A stretch of DNA of 64,000 nt from Bryopsis sp. KO-2023 (Eukaryota > Chlorophyta > Ulvophyceae > Bryopsidales > Bryopsidaceae): contig BSYQ01000002.1 of NCBI GenBank assembly GCA_030272585.1, positions 3,658,001-3,722,000 on the forward strand, written 5' to 3'. The notes beneath the pieces were generated by a model that saw only the letters and a program-made list of their open reading frames with translations, was not told the origin of the DNA and did no database searches. Position numbers and translations under genes: made by a program. Below, piece by piece: positions 32,801 through 45,841 of this stretch. Position 1 is the first letter of the stretch, and every line of letters begins with the position of its first letter.

Positions 32801-35800
32801 CACCCACATCGGTATGTACGGATCACGAATTTTTTGTAGCTGTTTTTTGCCCTTCAAGTCGGTGGAATACAAACAATATTATGTATATTTTTTTCTTGCA
32901 TGACGCCTTTTTTTTCATACTTATACATGAATACTTACATTGATTAGTTGTTGGTGGTGTTGTTGCGTTTATATGGAGTCGGTTGGTCTACGTTGCAAAT
33001 AACATCACCGATTAACACCACCGGGCCTCTTTTGCGTAGTCTCCGCAATATTTTCCATTTCCGGTGCTCAACCCCCCCCAAAAAATCCTCTCATTTCTTC
33101 GTGACTATGAGCGACAATAGACCTGAAAAAATTTGCGATTTGAAGGACGACCCATCCATGAACCCTCCATGTATCATCCCTAAATAAAAATGAATGAATC
33201 ATTACATGAAATCGAGTAGTGGCTATCGCTTTTTGGCTCGTCAATTGAAAAATATAAAATCAATTGAACTCAACTAAAAGGTATCAACAGAGCATACAAT
33301 AGAAAAACAATATGTACATAATCGGTGCTTCATAAGACTAACCACATAGTCCGCATTTGCATGATAATCTCCTAGCTCGACTAAGAGCAAAGTGATTTCT
33401 GGGGGTGCACGCCTAGTTGTAGACAAATTGTTACCCTTCCGCCTCAACCTAGCTAATCTCCGTCTTTTAAGGGTCTCGATAGGAATCCTGCAAACGCGTT
33501 TCGTTGTAAAGAGTGAGCACACGAGGAAGATCGAAACATGCAACAAAAGGGGGCGTTTACTAGGGAAAAACACAACGAGAAACCATGGGGAGAGCATGTT
33601 CGATTCTGACGACTTTGGATGATTTAAATTGACCAGAAAATTACTTTGATAGCGGAAAAGCTTCGCTCGATAAACTACACACACAAACGTCGGGGATTGT
33701 GTCTGTTCAGCCTTGTTTGTTTGCGCTTAAATAATTGGACTTAAAGCGATGGTGCGAGTTGATCGAGGCTAGCTATACCAAGAAGATAAGGTAAATCGCA
33801 TAAGCCCCTCCAATCGACATAAAAAGAAACAAAATCGTAGACAACACGAGATTTCTGCATCGGTCAATCAATATGAGCTAATGGTGGGTTCATCAATACA
33901 AACCAGCTCATTTTCAGCGTCCACGCCCTAATATGGTACCACCGGTGCTTTGTGACCCCGGAGAGAACGCTAGGACAACGTCTTTTCGATGGTTCTTCAT
34001 CATTCATGGTTTTTTTTAGATGTTCGTGGATTCGACCCGTCCCTGCAATCGCGCCGAAACAAACCTCAGCCGCCGCCCAAACTCCCTTGAGACTCTTATT
34101 AACGCCGTGTCTGCTTTCTTGAATCCTTCAGCTCGCATCATGTCACACGCTTCTGTGACATCCAGCCGGCTACTTTTTTCGCTTCAACTTTGGGTACTTA
34201 TATACACAAGAAATAGAACACAAGTTGTGTTACACAACACTCCATATGCTATGGAGATTCTTTCTCAACTTTTGTCTAATAGGGCAGCCCTTCCCTCAAC
34301 TCCCTCGGATGATGCGGTTTTATGGTTCAAACTTTTCTCATCATGCCGCCATGACAACTAGTGCTCTTGCTACCACCCTTTTTGTGTGTTTTTTGCTTTT
34401 TATATAGCCTTATAGACTCATTGCTCAACGTGACAGGTGAAGCCCCCCCCTTAATTTAACTACCCCCCAAAAAGTCGTGTCAACAATTAAAACCTCGGTG
34501 TTCATCTCTTCCTTGGAACGAACGGCGAATGCATCATCAAATAGTCCTAAGTTGTTTAGGAATCTAATTTGGTATTCCATGGGTGAACTATTGTTTATCT
34601 CGGGCTTACGCAATCATGTGGGCGGATGCTCGTCAATATACTTGCGCAACTTGTCTAGAGAATTTTCCAAGAGCAGCTCTCCACTCGCAATCCGGACTTT
34701 TTTTTGTTCACTTTGTGTTGGACCAAGGTTCTGATATAAACCATTAAAAGTGGATGCCTAACAATGCTAGTTATTATTCAAGCACAAGGGGACTGCTGGA
34801 ATCGATCGAGTGGGGCCCCATCATCAAAAAGAGGTTGGGCTGATGATGTTTTTCTGGCAGAAATCAGCATTTGTATTCTTCGTATGGTGTTTCGAGGTTT
34901 TTAAATGCTTGAGCGGTGTTGGGCAACATGATATTTGATCGGCGATATTAAGCACCTATTGTTCTTAGCCAAATAGAATGTCGTTGCTAGGCTCTTATCT
35001 GGTGCAACAGCTTGGCTACCTTAAAGCTCTTTTCAAATTTAAAGAGTTTACTTCTTGGGCAACGAGATCCGTTGGGGAGGAATGGGCTTTGCTAACGAGG
35101 TTTGAGCGCGGTATTGAGTCAGATGGAGCTCTAACAAGATAGTGTTTCGTTTCTTTTCTTGAAAAAACAAAACAAAAAACAATGAATTATCCCCTATCAA
35201 TAAATGTGTACCTTTTTACATATCATGCAACTCTTTTTAAAAGACAACAAACTTAACTTATCGCAGAAGAATTTTTTTTCAACATTTTTGTCGATCTTGA
35301 TAGTAATCCTTCCTCTTTCAAAAAGGTTTCCAAGTGAAAGAAAAAGTTTTAATTTATAGCTTTTCTGTGAAGCATTCGATTTTTAGAGCATCCTCTTCTA
35401 GCGCATTATATTCGCTCATGACACCCCTATGGTCCATTCGTTGATCGGTATTAAAGAGCTTCGTCAATACAAATGCACAGACATAAAGAGTTATTTTGAT
35501 CGAAACGGAAGTTTTGCTTTCAACGACAATGAATACATTAAACTATAGTAGTCGTAACGAGAGCAGCTTCCTCTTCTTAAAAGTGAAAATCTTCTTTCCG
35601 ATAGTTTCCTCTTATCAATAGGTGATGATCATTCTAACTCGTAAATTTGAAGCCTGCATCAATCCGCCATGGCACGAGATATACAACAAATCTTGGCAAA
35701 AATCGAGAGAGATAAAGGTAGAAGTTAAGAGCTACTATACGGATTGCACGAAAAATTGTAAGCTGGATTCGAGAACTGCTACGCTAGAGCTTTTGTAACC

Positions 35801-37989
35801 GGAGAAAATGAAAGGAAATTATGCGTCAATTACCAATCGATAATCAGCAAATTGTACATGCCCTTATTCCAGTTGGTTTTGTTCAACCCATCCGTATAAA
35901 CCATGATGGCTCGAAAGGAATCGTGTTGCTAGTGTACTCTCTTCATTTTATCTTAAATGTTTGTACGTCGCTTCACTTCTCTTGCAATAGGGACCTTCTT
36001 TAGGCCTTTGCGACGTCGATCACGAAAGAAAAACGCCATTCTTGCAATTTGGAGCGAATCAACTCCCTCGCATTTTGTATTTAGGGCTGATGTTCATCAG
36101 TCCTAACAAACATTTTAAGCGGGGAAAAGTCAATTATACGTTTAGGTCTTTTGCGTCTTGTGCACTAATTGGTTTGAGCAGGATTTTTACAAACTTCATC
36201 GGGGAAATTATTTTGCTTTAGTGGCTCTATGAAACCTAGTGTCTTTTGCTCTTCCAACCATTGTTGAAGTTGTGGTTCCGTTGGTGTGAGATCTTGTGCG
36301 CTTATCTATGGCATCTTGGTTCGAGGTATTCTTTCTTGATAATCTCACTCTTCTAGCTCTACTTTCAACTCTATCATCTTTGTTTCTTGAGGAGGTTTTA
36401 TTGGTTCAAATACCTTTGGCGCTCTTTTCGTTATTTCCGCGACTCCTTTCCTTAATTCTTCGTTTGAAATGCGTCATTTCCTTCCCCACTCGATCCGGCT
36501 CCTCCGTCCTTCCTCGACGGTGAATCTTCTTAATGATTTTCCCTTGAAGGTCACTTCTCCGGAGTGGTTGAACGTGGCCCTCTGTAGTTCAAAGGAAGTT
36601 GTATGATTAGGTATTGCCATGCACTTAAGAAGATGTTGCCCTATGTAGTTAAGTACCACCGAGATAGTAGTGCGTATCGCTCTCAAAATTAACAGACTCC
36701 ATGTAACCACTTTTGATGCGTTAATGAGAATCCAACGTCGAGAGGGAGATCAAGGTACATGGCGCTTCAATAATGTAATCAATGGTTCGTATGGAGGCGT
36801 ATGCTGCAAGGGTATAAAAACTAATATTGCTAGTGTCCCAACAATAGCATATTTTTTCGTTTTCGCGTTCAGTGCATAGTCTTGTTTCTAACACTTCGAG
36901 TAACTAACATGATTTTCTCTTACGGTCGACTTCATCTAAGCGAACCAGAACTCAGTATGTGTGCTTCGATGGTGATGCCGCACATTCTGCGCTTTTGAGT
37001 TTTTACTTTGGCTTCGTTGTGACGTAAATATGACACAATGTTGAAGCAGCTTAGCCAAATGATTTACTTTGCTTCCCTGATACATCGCGTCGTGCGACAA
37101 TTCGCTTCCATACGTCCAAACAAAAAAATAAAAAACATGGAAGTGTTCACTCTATCTCGAGCAATTTTTAGGAATCCGAGAAGATTTTTTGATGGTGGTC
37201 ACTATTGATCACTTTGTAAGGATTATATACAAGTGATGAGCCGCTTTAACACTTATATTCTAGACCTGATTATCAATGGTGCGAATGCCTTTGTATCAAA
37301 TTTTGTAGGAAAAAGAAAAATAAAAACGGAAAAATAAAAAAAGTGGTAGTGAAGAATGAAAAATAAGAAAACTGACATATATATAAGAAAATGTTATCTT
37401 ATTGTCGTCAATTTCAAGGTAATCGTCATAGTTGGGTCTACTTCACGAGCATCGGTTGCGATCGTATGTTCTTCTTCTGAGTTCCCTCTCTTAAACGGTG
37501 TAGCAAGAATTCTTTCACCAAAAATCCAAAAAAAAGCATTGAAATTAGGTATCAGACGTCTTTACCTCCGTTAAGAAACGTTAGGGAGTTGAACTGTAAT
37601 TTAGCACCGCCCTCAAAACGTCTCCGTCCTACTATCCGTTAACTATGAGATTTTTCATTCTAGATTCTCGATACCTTGTACAAATTCGATTTTCAAGGAG
37701 CATATAATAATGACATTTATTTGTTTTGTGCCATCTTGTTCGGTATTCCTTTGGGTCTGCGCTCTCTCCACAATTATACGTGCACACGTTCCAAGGGAAA
37801 TTGTCCCCTCATCACCATCGAGGAAACGTGTCAATCCGATATATAATATACCCACTCGCGCTCTCCGCCGCACGACTCGAAGTAACGGAGACCATCATAG
37901 TCGAACTCAACCAATAGAAGGACCACGGCAACCTCCATTTCGAGAATTCAGCCCGCCCAAGCTTCAATCCATCCCTTAACCGTCTATCC
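29830..37989. other. Gene-poor tract with scattered relics
   Basis: Besides the relic at 30738-30960 I can support no gene. A minus-strand stretch at 36474-36710 (NYIGQHLLKCMAIPNHTTSF, FNHSGEVTFKG) is weakly like a retropepsin flank but lacks the DSG/DTG motif. Short poly-C stretches near 31794 and 34443 resemble isolated pogo-type ends. Confidence 0.35.
30738..30960 (-). pseudogene. Unidentified decayed coding fragment
   Basis: The frame reads LESEMNSEDGGWAFLLLEEE, RTKSLLIEHYFPTPRGIFQN and FRVTVEGCSYHSFEELEV, with a TAA just upstream in the same frame. The composition looks like coding sequence. No family is recognised. Confidence 0.3.
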
Positions 37990-38737
37990 AACCCCTGCCT
38001 CCGGCACATCGAAAAAAACGAGTTTATTACCATTCAACCTTTCTTGCGCCTTGAGGACGAACAGAGTATTATTCCCCAAACGCTCATCAGCCCGCTTAAA
38101 ACGATTATCCAACGTCTCGAGCTGCATATCCACATCCCCCTACACGGCTGACAACTGGTCCATCGCGTCTTTCATCTCTCTCAACTCCTCTTCTTATTTC
38201 TCGATACTACCGTCGAAAGAATCCACGCCACCCTCTATCACCCCCATCCTGAGTTCCTAACCCGCCATACGCTCATAGCGAATCCACCTTTTCATTCAAA
38301 GCGTCGAGTTTCGTATTTAACATTTTACCTTGTTGCTCGAGACGCTCACCAACCCGTTCAAATCCTTTTTTTATTTCACCATATAGCGTCTCGATAGTAA
38401 ATCCACTCTGAGGAGTAGAAGGACTTTCACGAGACGGAGGTTGATCAATCAGAGTAGCCATCGGAGAAGAGATGCTCGGGCCCTCACCCTGATTCTAGGA
38501 GCGACGCTCCTTATCCAACCATCCACTACGATTCTTCTCAAATCGCCGCCGGTTCCGCTCCTCTTCATCTTTAGCTTTACGCTCCCGGAGGTCATCAGTC
38601 ACTGAACCTTGGCCTGGCCTCGTCTCCGACGCCTGTCTCTGCTCCATAACCTCGTGCACCCTTTGATCCTCGCGCCTCTTTGCTCTAGCCTCGCGATCAC
38701 TCTTACCACTTGAGACTCTACCCAACCACCCTTTCAT
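37990..38737 (-). pseudogene. Decayed basic/coiled-coil (gag-like) reading frame
   Basis: From 38737 one frame runs about 155 codons to 38273, broken only by one TAG (38495-38497). It reads ARAKRREDQRVHEVMEQRQA, then LYGEIKKGFERVGERLEQQG and LDALNEKVDSL. After a frame change near 38260 the coiled-coil theme goes on (EEELREMKDAMDQLSAV, DVDMQLETLDNRFKRADERL) with TAA and TAG at positions flanked by coil-like residues. Charged coiled coils of this kind occur in retroelement gag proteins, but no diagnostic motif such as a zinc knuckle is seen. Confidence 0.45.
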
Positions 38738-38740
38738 ATC

Positions 38741-41372
38741 TGAAGCGCGGAAAAAACTGGTCCATTCCCAAGTCTTATCATTGTATTAGTTAGAGAATGT
38801 GAAGAAGAAGATTAGAGGGTCAATTGACGCTGCTAGGTGACCTTATCTCCAAAATGACGGAGGATCCCCCCCCCCCCCCGGCCCAAATATTCTAGCGTCA
38901 AGCATATTTGAAGGTCTAGTTGTGGTTTTTGACAACATGCTAAAGCATTCTTGGTGCACTTTTGTTTTGACATCAATCATCTGACACTCACAAAAGCCCG
39001 ATACACATTCAAGAGATACCACAAGAGGCGGTACTCGCGTTGAATATCGACATCACCGAGCAACAAGTCGAAAAGTGGCCCAACATTGCTTGGTTAATCG
39101 TTTGCAAAAGTGCCTCCAACTCTTGGTCATTGTTGCACCATCATTCTAACAGCACGAAACTCCAATCAGGAATGTGTAGCTTTCTTTCTTATTCAAAAAA
39201 AGCAAAAATGAAAGGTGCTTTCGTTTCCCCTCAAGACCTTTCATTTTTGCTTTTTTTTTCCGTAAGTAACTTGGTTGATAGTGATAGTCTGGAATGCGAT
39301 TCAGTTTTTTCTCGGAATGTTGAGGGGTCTATTGCAACCAACTTTCTCAAACCACTAAATGTTTGTTTACCGATCCTCCTGAAGCGCTCAAGTGTAGAAA
39401 AAAAAAGGCATCATGAAATATTGAAGAAAAGGTATCTCTATGACTTCCAGGACTCTTAACACAAGTTAATAGCCCTAGTTTCTCAAACAAGGGTGATATT
39501 AGTAACCTTGAGAAAACAAGGGTGATATTAGTAACCTTGAGATTCAAGATAAAACTCTTTTTGCTTACACTTTAGGTATTACCCAACCCACTTTAACCGA
39601 TTATTTTTTATCTCTTCATACTCTTCCGTTTTTTTCCCTAGTAAAAAGAAACAAAGTATACAAAGCGATCCCCCATCAATATACGTACCCCAGGTTGGGG
39701 TTAAGTCTCGGGCGTTCCCCTTTTGGAGGCCGATCCTCCCAACAACTCCTTAAAAAAACTTGTGAATTTGGGCTATGATGTGAAACGTTTCAGGTTTTTT
39801 TTTGTTATCTTGGGATCACGAAGATCACCTTTTCAAGAAGTCGTCTCATGCACTTGCTAAAAATAGCTTCAAGAAATCGTGCTTTCAAATCGATCGTTTT
39901 TACGGGGAAGCGACTTTAATATAGCAACAACGAGAAATTGCTCTTTCAAGTCAAACCTGGTTACAAGGAAGCGACCCATATATAGCAACAAAGTATTTAT
40001 CGAAAATTGCAGGAGTGGTGCCGTTGCATACATTACCCAGTCCTTTGTTGCCCACGTGTCGTGTGTTCGCATTCATTTATTTCAAATATAACCGAATGTG
40101 ATGTTTGATCTTTGAGTGTACAAGAGGAGTTATGTTTATTGAAGCGAAGTTACAGATAAATATCAGAAAAGACTATTGTTATGTCGCTTAGTTTTTTTGT
40201 GATTGCGCTGAAAACCCAAGTCCTTTTGGGTATGAGTGGTTGATAAGAAAAGTGTTGTCAATGCGATATTCATATCTAGAAAAAAACAAGGTCATTTGTA
40301 CTATAATATGTTTGTGCGAGTGGGCGGCTCGAGTTCCCACCACTCCACCTCCTCTGGCCCATCGCACACTTATTCTCGCTCCATGCTTCCTATCCCTTAC
40401 TCCCCTCACCGGACTTTTCATTGCCCCCTCGGACGTTGCCTCGTTAGTGGCCTGCGAACAAACCAACACTCTGTTGCCGTTCGCGTCCACCCATACCCCA
40501 ACAGCCTGGGGAACAAATACCCCGAACAGATGCAAGCCAAACTTATCTCGTTGGCGCTCTCTCCACGCGTGACCACCTTCTCAAAAATATTTATTGCCGT
40601 GAGTCCAAACGTAACGCAGATCGCGTTCACTCTTTATAATTTAGCTCCTTTCGTATCGAATGCTTAAAAAAAATGGGCAGCGGCGGGGGGAGATATATAT
40701 ATCCTTCTTGGCACACGTTTTTTTTTTAACTTCATCATGCTAGCGAGATAAATGACGAGTGGGTTCCTATAATTCTTTTGATAAGAAAATAGAATGAAGC
40801 TTAGTTGGAAAATTATGTTCTACGAGGGAACATTCACACAAAAAATCTCGAGCAAAGACGTAACCGCATCCCTGGAAAAAGGTTGCGGAGGTCACCGACG
40901 GCCTCGCCGAGTACATCACTAATTCTCGTAAAATGTCGCGATGGTTTAGCGTTAGCAACAAGGGGCTTTGGTTGGGCCATGCAAATAAGTCTGAGGCGAA
41001 TGAGGAGTGGAGGAAAGATGGGTCGCGTCCTTAAAACAGAAGGAATGAAGCCAAAAGGCACATACTTCAACTATAATAGTTGCAACCTCCACCGTGGTGG
41101 TGTAATATCATATTTGATGATGTTGTTAAGAGCATCAAGGCTGTTATTTGGGCTAGGGGCTCCAGGAACAAAACCTTCATAGAAACCTTCAAAGCTCAGT
41201 GTTTAGAACCTCTCTTCACGACCTTGTCGCCAAAAGAAGCCCCTTGGACAGCCCCTTGAAGTCCTTTTACCCTCCAACCCCATGGGTCCCATCAACCACT
41301 TGGAGGAACCTAGCAAGCTAGGCGGACACCCTGTCTTGTCACATCACCCATCGGGGGGTGTGACCTTGACCA
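38741..41372. other. Gene-poor tract
   Basis: It contains a 14-C run at 38866-38879 and a direct duplication of AACAAGGGTGATATTAGTAA at about 39485-39540. A minus-strand stretch near 40535-40190 (PQAVGVWVDANGNRVLVCSQ) looks protein-like but is short and unrecognised. Confidence 0.35.
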
Positions 41373-41380
41373 CCCACTAC

Positions 41381-42267
41381 CAGACCTGGGCGCTGGCAAG
41401 TCTTAAAGGACCGGACCGGACCGGAACACCTTTCTTAGACCGGATTTGACCTTTCTAGACCGGTCCGACCTGTCTAGACAGGTTGCCGCCTGTCTAGTAC
41501 CGGTCGTACTGGTGTGACCTGTTTTAGATCGGTGTGACCCTGTTTTAGATGGGTGTGACACCTAGTGTGACCTGTTTAAGACCGACCTGGCACCTGTCTA
41601 GAACAAACGGGTACTTAAAGGTAACGGCCCCCATTTGAGCGTCCTTGTGGTGGGGTCCGCCATTGGTTTGGTGCTCTCAACTCGGACTTAGCCAACCCGA
41701 GTTCGAATCTCTCTTGAGTCGACCGACTCCCTCTAGTCGGTGGCTGGTGAGCTTGGCTCACGTCAATCATACACTAAAAATATAAAAAACAATATTACTT
41801 TGTTCTTTAATCAATTAACTCACTTCCCGATCGATTGATACACAAATAGCACGTAATATGTGCTTAATTGTATGACCTGTTCTAGACAGGTGCCAGGTCG
41901 GTCCGGACAGGCAGCCCACCTGTCCATACCGACCTGGCGCCGGTCTAAAACAGGAGAATAACCTTGTCAAGACAGGGTCGTTCCGGTTTTAGACAGGTCA
42001 CATCGCTTGTCTAATAAAGGCGAAATGTGAGGTGTGACCTGTCTAAAACCGGAAAACCTGTCAGAAAACCGGTCCTAATTTCTGAAGATTTCCGAGGCTG
42101 AATGGATCGGACCGGACCGGACCGGACCGGTGGTGACCTGTTCAATTTTGAAAGGACCGGCCTTTTTTCTTTGGACCGGACAGGGCCGGACAAGTCCGCC
42201 GGTCCATAGACAGGTTGGACCGGACCGGACCGGTTTTTCGCTGCCGGTCTGGTCCAACTCAGGTCTG
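41381..42267. mobile_element. hAT-type MITE, family B (CAGACCTG ends, GGACC/CCTGTCTAGACAGG-rich)
   Basis: An 887-bp element with ends CAGACCTGGG and the reverse complement of CAGACCTGAG, and an exact 8-bp target duplication CCCACTAC (41373-41380 and 42268-42275). Near both ends are tandem GGACC units, (GGACCGGACCGG)n. The interior has many palindromic ACCTGTCTAGACAGGT-like units. There is no coding capacity. A tRNA-like insert lies in the middle. Confidence 0.92.
41650..41725 (+). other. tRNA-like B-box sequence inside the family B MITE
   Basis: CCGAGTTCGAATCTC (41698-41712) matches a tRNA T-arm or polymerase III B box, with an A-box-like GGTTTGGTGCTCTCAACTCG about 35 bases upstream. Stems beyond the T-arm are not convincing. 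It is probably a tRNA-derived repeat. Confidence 0.3.
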
Positions 42268-42275
42268 CCCACTAC

Positions 42276-43583
42276 ACCACGCCACCCACATGGCTAGTGG
42301 AGGCGGCACACTCAGGCAAGGAGGGCATAACACTCAGTGATGCCGACAACAATTGCAAGCACCGTGGCACAGATTCCGAGCTGCCTAAACCAAAAAACAC
42401 AGTGAAGATAGAAACGTAAAAGTGCATGAGCACGAACGTAGAACCTTGAGGAGATAACCATGGAAACGCATGAAATATATTTCAAAACCGCAAAAATGCA
42501 AGGATATCAAAAACAAGGAAAAGTAGCAGCGTGCCACTATTTCACAATAAAAATGCACGCAACACAAGCGGAACGGCAAACATAATCCGAAATCATGAGA
42601 ACTAAAATAAGTAGAGCTACAATCAGTCGAGATTTGAATAAGAAAGATTTCAATGCTACCTTGGTCTTCTCCCCGTCATCTCACTCTACAAATGCATGTA
42701 CCCATCCACGAATATGTCGCAAACGTACGTGTGATAACGTCCACCATAACGGGAACTTTGTTATGATCTACACAACATCGAATATATATTAGACATATGT
42801 ATATAAAATATATGTTCGGCCTTAACATTTCAATTTGTTATATTGGAGGAAAGGAATTTCAAAACAAGAGAAGAGGAATACATAACGGCTAAAGCAAGGG
42901 TAATCTTTGATAATTTATCCTTGTCTCTTCCAACTAGCATTCCTCCCTAGGAGAGTTTATTATCTCGATAACCTCATGTGCCTCTTTTGCAACTCACCAA
43001 CCCTTGGGCTAAGACTCTTAGCCTAAGAGTGCACCCTGCAACCGCATTTCGCGCACAAGGTTCTCCACTTCTTCTCTGCTTAGCACTGTTATCATCCTAC
43101 ATAAGTTCCCCAACCCAACGATGAGACAGGTTTTAGTCACCACCGGTGGTTGAAAGGATATTAATGGGGAAGCATTGCAAGAGTGTAAAAAAGACCTACA
43201 ATAAACTTGACTCAACCCTTAACCCTTTAGCACTATGTCGTAGGCCGTACCAGCGGTGAAGTCCTCTGCAATTATCAAAACCAAGTGGAGATAACGATAC
43301 AAATTTGTCACACGTGCGCACATGCATTCTCGCTTCCTCAAAAAAGCCTTATCTGCATTGCAGGATCGTAGATAACGAAGAGTACCGGTCTAGGATCGTT
43401 TTTATTGGAGCGCTTTCAACGATTATACATTGTGCAATACTTCGAGCGTGCCTATGAGGTCGCCGCGAAACGTATAGTGGAATTGGATAAACAAAAAATC
43501 GAAGAATCTCTAGCTCTAGGGTATTTTTCTCAACATCAGGGTGTTTGTACTACTGAGCGAGTGAAACGACGGTGACGGCTGTA
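42276..43583. other. Gene-poor tract
   Basis: No coding signal, repeat or RNA gene that I can support. Confidence 0.35.
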
Positions 43584-44457
43584 CGAGGGTTGTTCCATAA
43601 GTTTGTAACATTCCACATATTTTTTTTTACTTTTGATATGAAACTTTGTACACACTATCTTTCATAAGATTTATTCAGACCCTGAAAATTTGGCGTAATT
43701 TGACTCGTCAGTGTCATCGTTACAAACAAAAAGAGATAGTCGACTCTACAGTTCAGTCAGAAATAGCGTTGCAGAGCTCCAAGGGGCATCGTTTTCCAAA
43801 GGAGCTAAACGCGACGAAAACCCACAAAAATGTGCACACCACTTTGAAAGAGTGTAAATATTGTTACTACAAAGTACGGAAGTGATATAAAAGTGGAGAA
43901 AGCACAAAAAATGCCCCAAGGTCTGACAGACTTTCAGATTTTTGAGAATGTGATCAAATCCTTGCCTTAGTCATAGAATATAAACAAAAAATGTTGGAGA
44001 CATAGAAAAAAGGCTAAATGAAGGTTTGGATTTGATCCATGCATTTTTACATGATAAATGAGGCCTCAGCAGAGTCTCTTCAAAATGCAAAATGGGTCCC
44101 ACAATGCACCAATCCAGATTTCTCTAGTCGGAATGGGAACGGTGGCCTCTTGTAGCTTTGAATTGGTTTCCCAACCCCCCAAATCGCTGAACTTGGCCAC
44201 TAGTGACTTTTTCTTGCTCCGTAAGTTAAAGAGGAGTCTAGAGGTAGCTGTTTTTTAAATTATGTTACGCTTTTATCCGTTTTCTTTCGGATTTTAGATA
44301 AATTTTCCTGGACGCTTGTAACGGTGCCACTAATAGGTCAAATTACACCAAATTTTGATGGCCTCGCTAAAACTTATAGAAAATTACATGTAAAAAATTC
44401 CATATCAAAACCCGAAAAAAAAGTGTCGAATGTTACAAACTCATGGAACAACCCTCG
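43584..44457 (+). mobile_element. Mariner-type element relic, internally shortened
   Basis: Terminal inverted repeats of 30 bp starting CGAGGGTTGTTCCAT (43584-43613 and 44428-44457) match at 29 of 30 positions. They are flanked by TA (43582-43583 and 44458-44459). The 874-bp length is below the usual mariner size of about 1.3 kb. The 3' part still encodes a mariner signature. The CGAGGG...GTTCCATAAGTTT end is typical of animal-type mariners. Confidence 0.9.
44058..44258 (+). pseudogene. Mariner transposase, C-terminal fragment
   Basis: QPPKSLNLATSDFFLLRKLK corresponds to the mariner motif around the third catalytic Asp (YSPDLAPSDFFLFPKLK in family terms). Here the Asp of TSDFF is kept and the SPDLAP part has drifted. 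The frame stops soon after, and upstream parts are out of frame or missing, so it cannot make transposase. Confidence 0.75.
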
Positions 44458-44935
44458 TAACAGCGAGCTGCTGTGCATGTTTGTTATGTTTTGTTCTTGC
44501 GTGATTGCTCCAACATGTACTTGGGTGTTGCGTGTGTGCTATGTTTTGTTGTGGTGTAGCAAATTCAACTCAATTCACCCTCCTTAAAAACACCTTATTG
44601 TTTTTGTGTTTCTAGCTTCACCGATATTAATGTTGCCCCGTCAAAAACTTCCAACGACAAACAACGAAAATGTAGGGAAAAATAATCGTTGGAATCAATT
44701 CCATTTACATGCCGTGTGCAACAAATGCTTTTCAAGAAATTGAACGCCACGCTCCGCTTGATTCATTGTCTGTTGGTGTAGGTTTATCTAACATTTTTGC
44801 GTATGAGCACGCGCTGATGGTTAAATGGTCTACCCATTCATCGACTTTCGTGAGTTCTTGGACTGCGAGATCGTGGGACGTTACCGTCAATCCTTTGATG
44901 TAGTGTAAGTCCACGTTGATGTTGCGGATACGTCC

Positions 44936-45715
44936 TTAGCAAATTTGTTCTAAATTATTACGCGCAATCTGCAACCTGTTTTTAATTAAGCCTTGGCCAA
45001 ACATGATAAGATCATGCGGCAACTTCTCCATAGATTTTTTTAAACGCTCGTTTTCGACTCGGAAGGCAACTACTTCCGTCATTAAGATCTTCGCCTCCAG
45101 CAGTACATTCCCGTTTCCGTTATTTTTCTTCTGCTTATCCTTTTGTGTGGAAAGTTCTCGCTCTATCTGCTTCATCCGTTTGAAATGTGCTTCACCGTTT
45201 TGTTGTAGCTTTTTGTTTTCTTTAGTACAATAATCTCGTTCCCGTATGAGGGTTTCAACTTGACCCTTGACGGCTTGATAATGAGTGGTAGCGGTTTGAA
45301 GGTAGCCGCGGATTCCAGTCAATTCCGCCTTCGCAGCTTTGATTTCCGCCTTGGCTACTTGAAGGTTTAACGTTTCTCCTCTTTCCCGTACGACGGCTTT
45401 ATTACACTCATGTTGGAGCTTCCGATATTGTTGTCGATGCGCTTCTGCTACGTCCTCTAGTTCCTTCTTCCTCTTCTTTTCCGCTTCTTTTAACTTCGCC
45501 TCCAACTCTGCTATTTTCTCCGCCATCTCATTTAGATCCGTAACCCCCTTTCGTGCATCAGCCTACACCTCCTCAAGCCTCGCTGCTAGTAGAGCGAGAG
45601 CCTCTTTTCCGGTCTCCAATGCCGTTTCTGCTTGCTCCTTCCATTGATCGCGCTCCTTTTTGAGCCTTGCGATCTGACCCTCTGAGCTCTCTCTCTTGTC
45701 ACCTCTGACAGACAT
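44936..45715 (-). pseudogene. Coiled-coil reading frame with one in-frame TAG
   Basis: From ATG 45715 a 259-codon frame runs to 44936 without a frameshift. It has a single TAG (45563-45565) after 50 codons, in LARLEEV-stop-ADARKG context where CAG would fit. Nearly the whole length is a charged heptad coil (MAEKIAELEAKLKEAEKKRK, NKAVVRERGETLNLQVAKAE, LEAKILMTEVVAFRVENERL). The downstream ORF from 45526 alone could encode 196 residues. No family is recognised; it may be a retroelement gag or a host coiled-coil gene. It lies just 3' of a chromodomain relic on the same strand. Confidence 0.5.
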
Positions 45716-45841
45716 GATCGACTTAAATACAAACAAGGGTGGCGGCTTCTAGATCAATGTACCGGATCTATGTGCGCACTCAAAAGCTTTCGGAATAATA
45801 GGTTGAAGGGTTGGAGCGTGGGTAGTATAAACCAATGGTAG

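Noticed and set aside
36474..36710. Retropepsin fragment of a retroelement
   Set aside because: The flanking residues faintly resemble a protease, but the active-site DSG/DTG triad is not present, so it is not listed as a feature.
42011..42272. Small Arg/Pro/Val-rich frames on the minus strand
   Set aside because: Translation of the GGACC arrays of the family B MITE.
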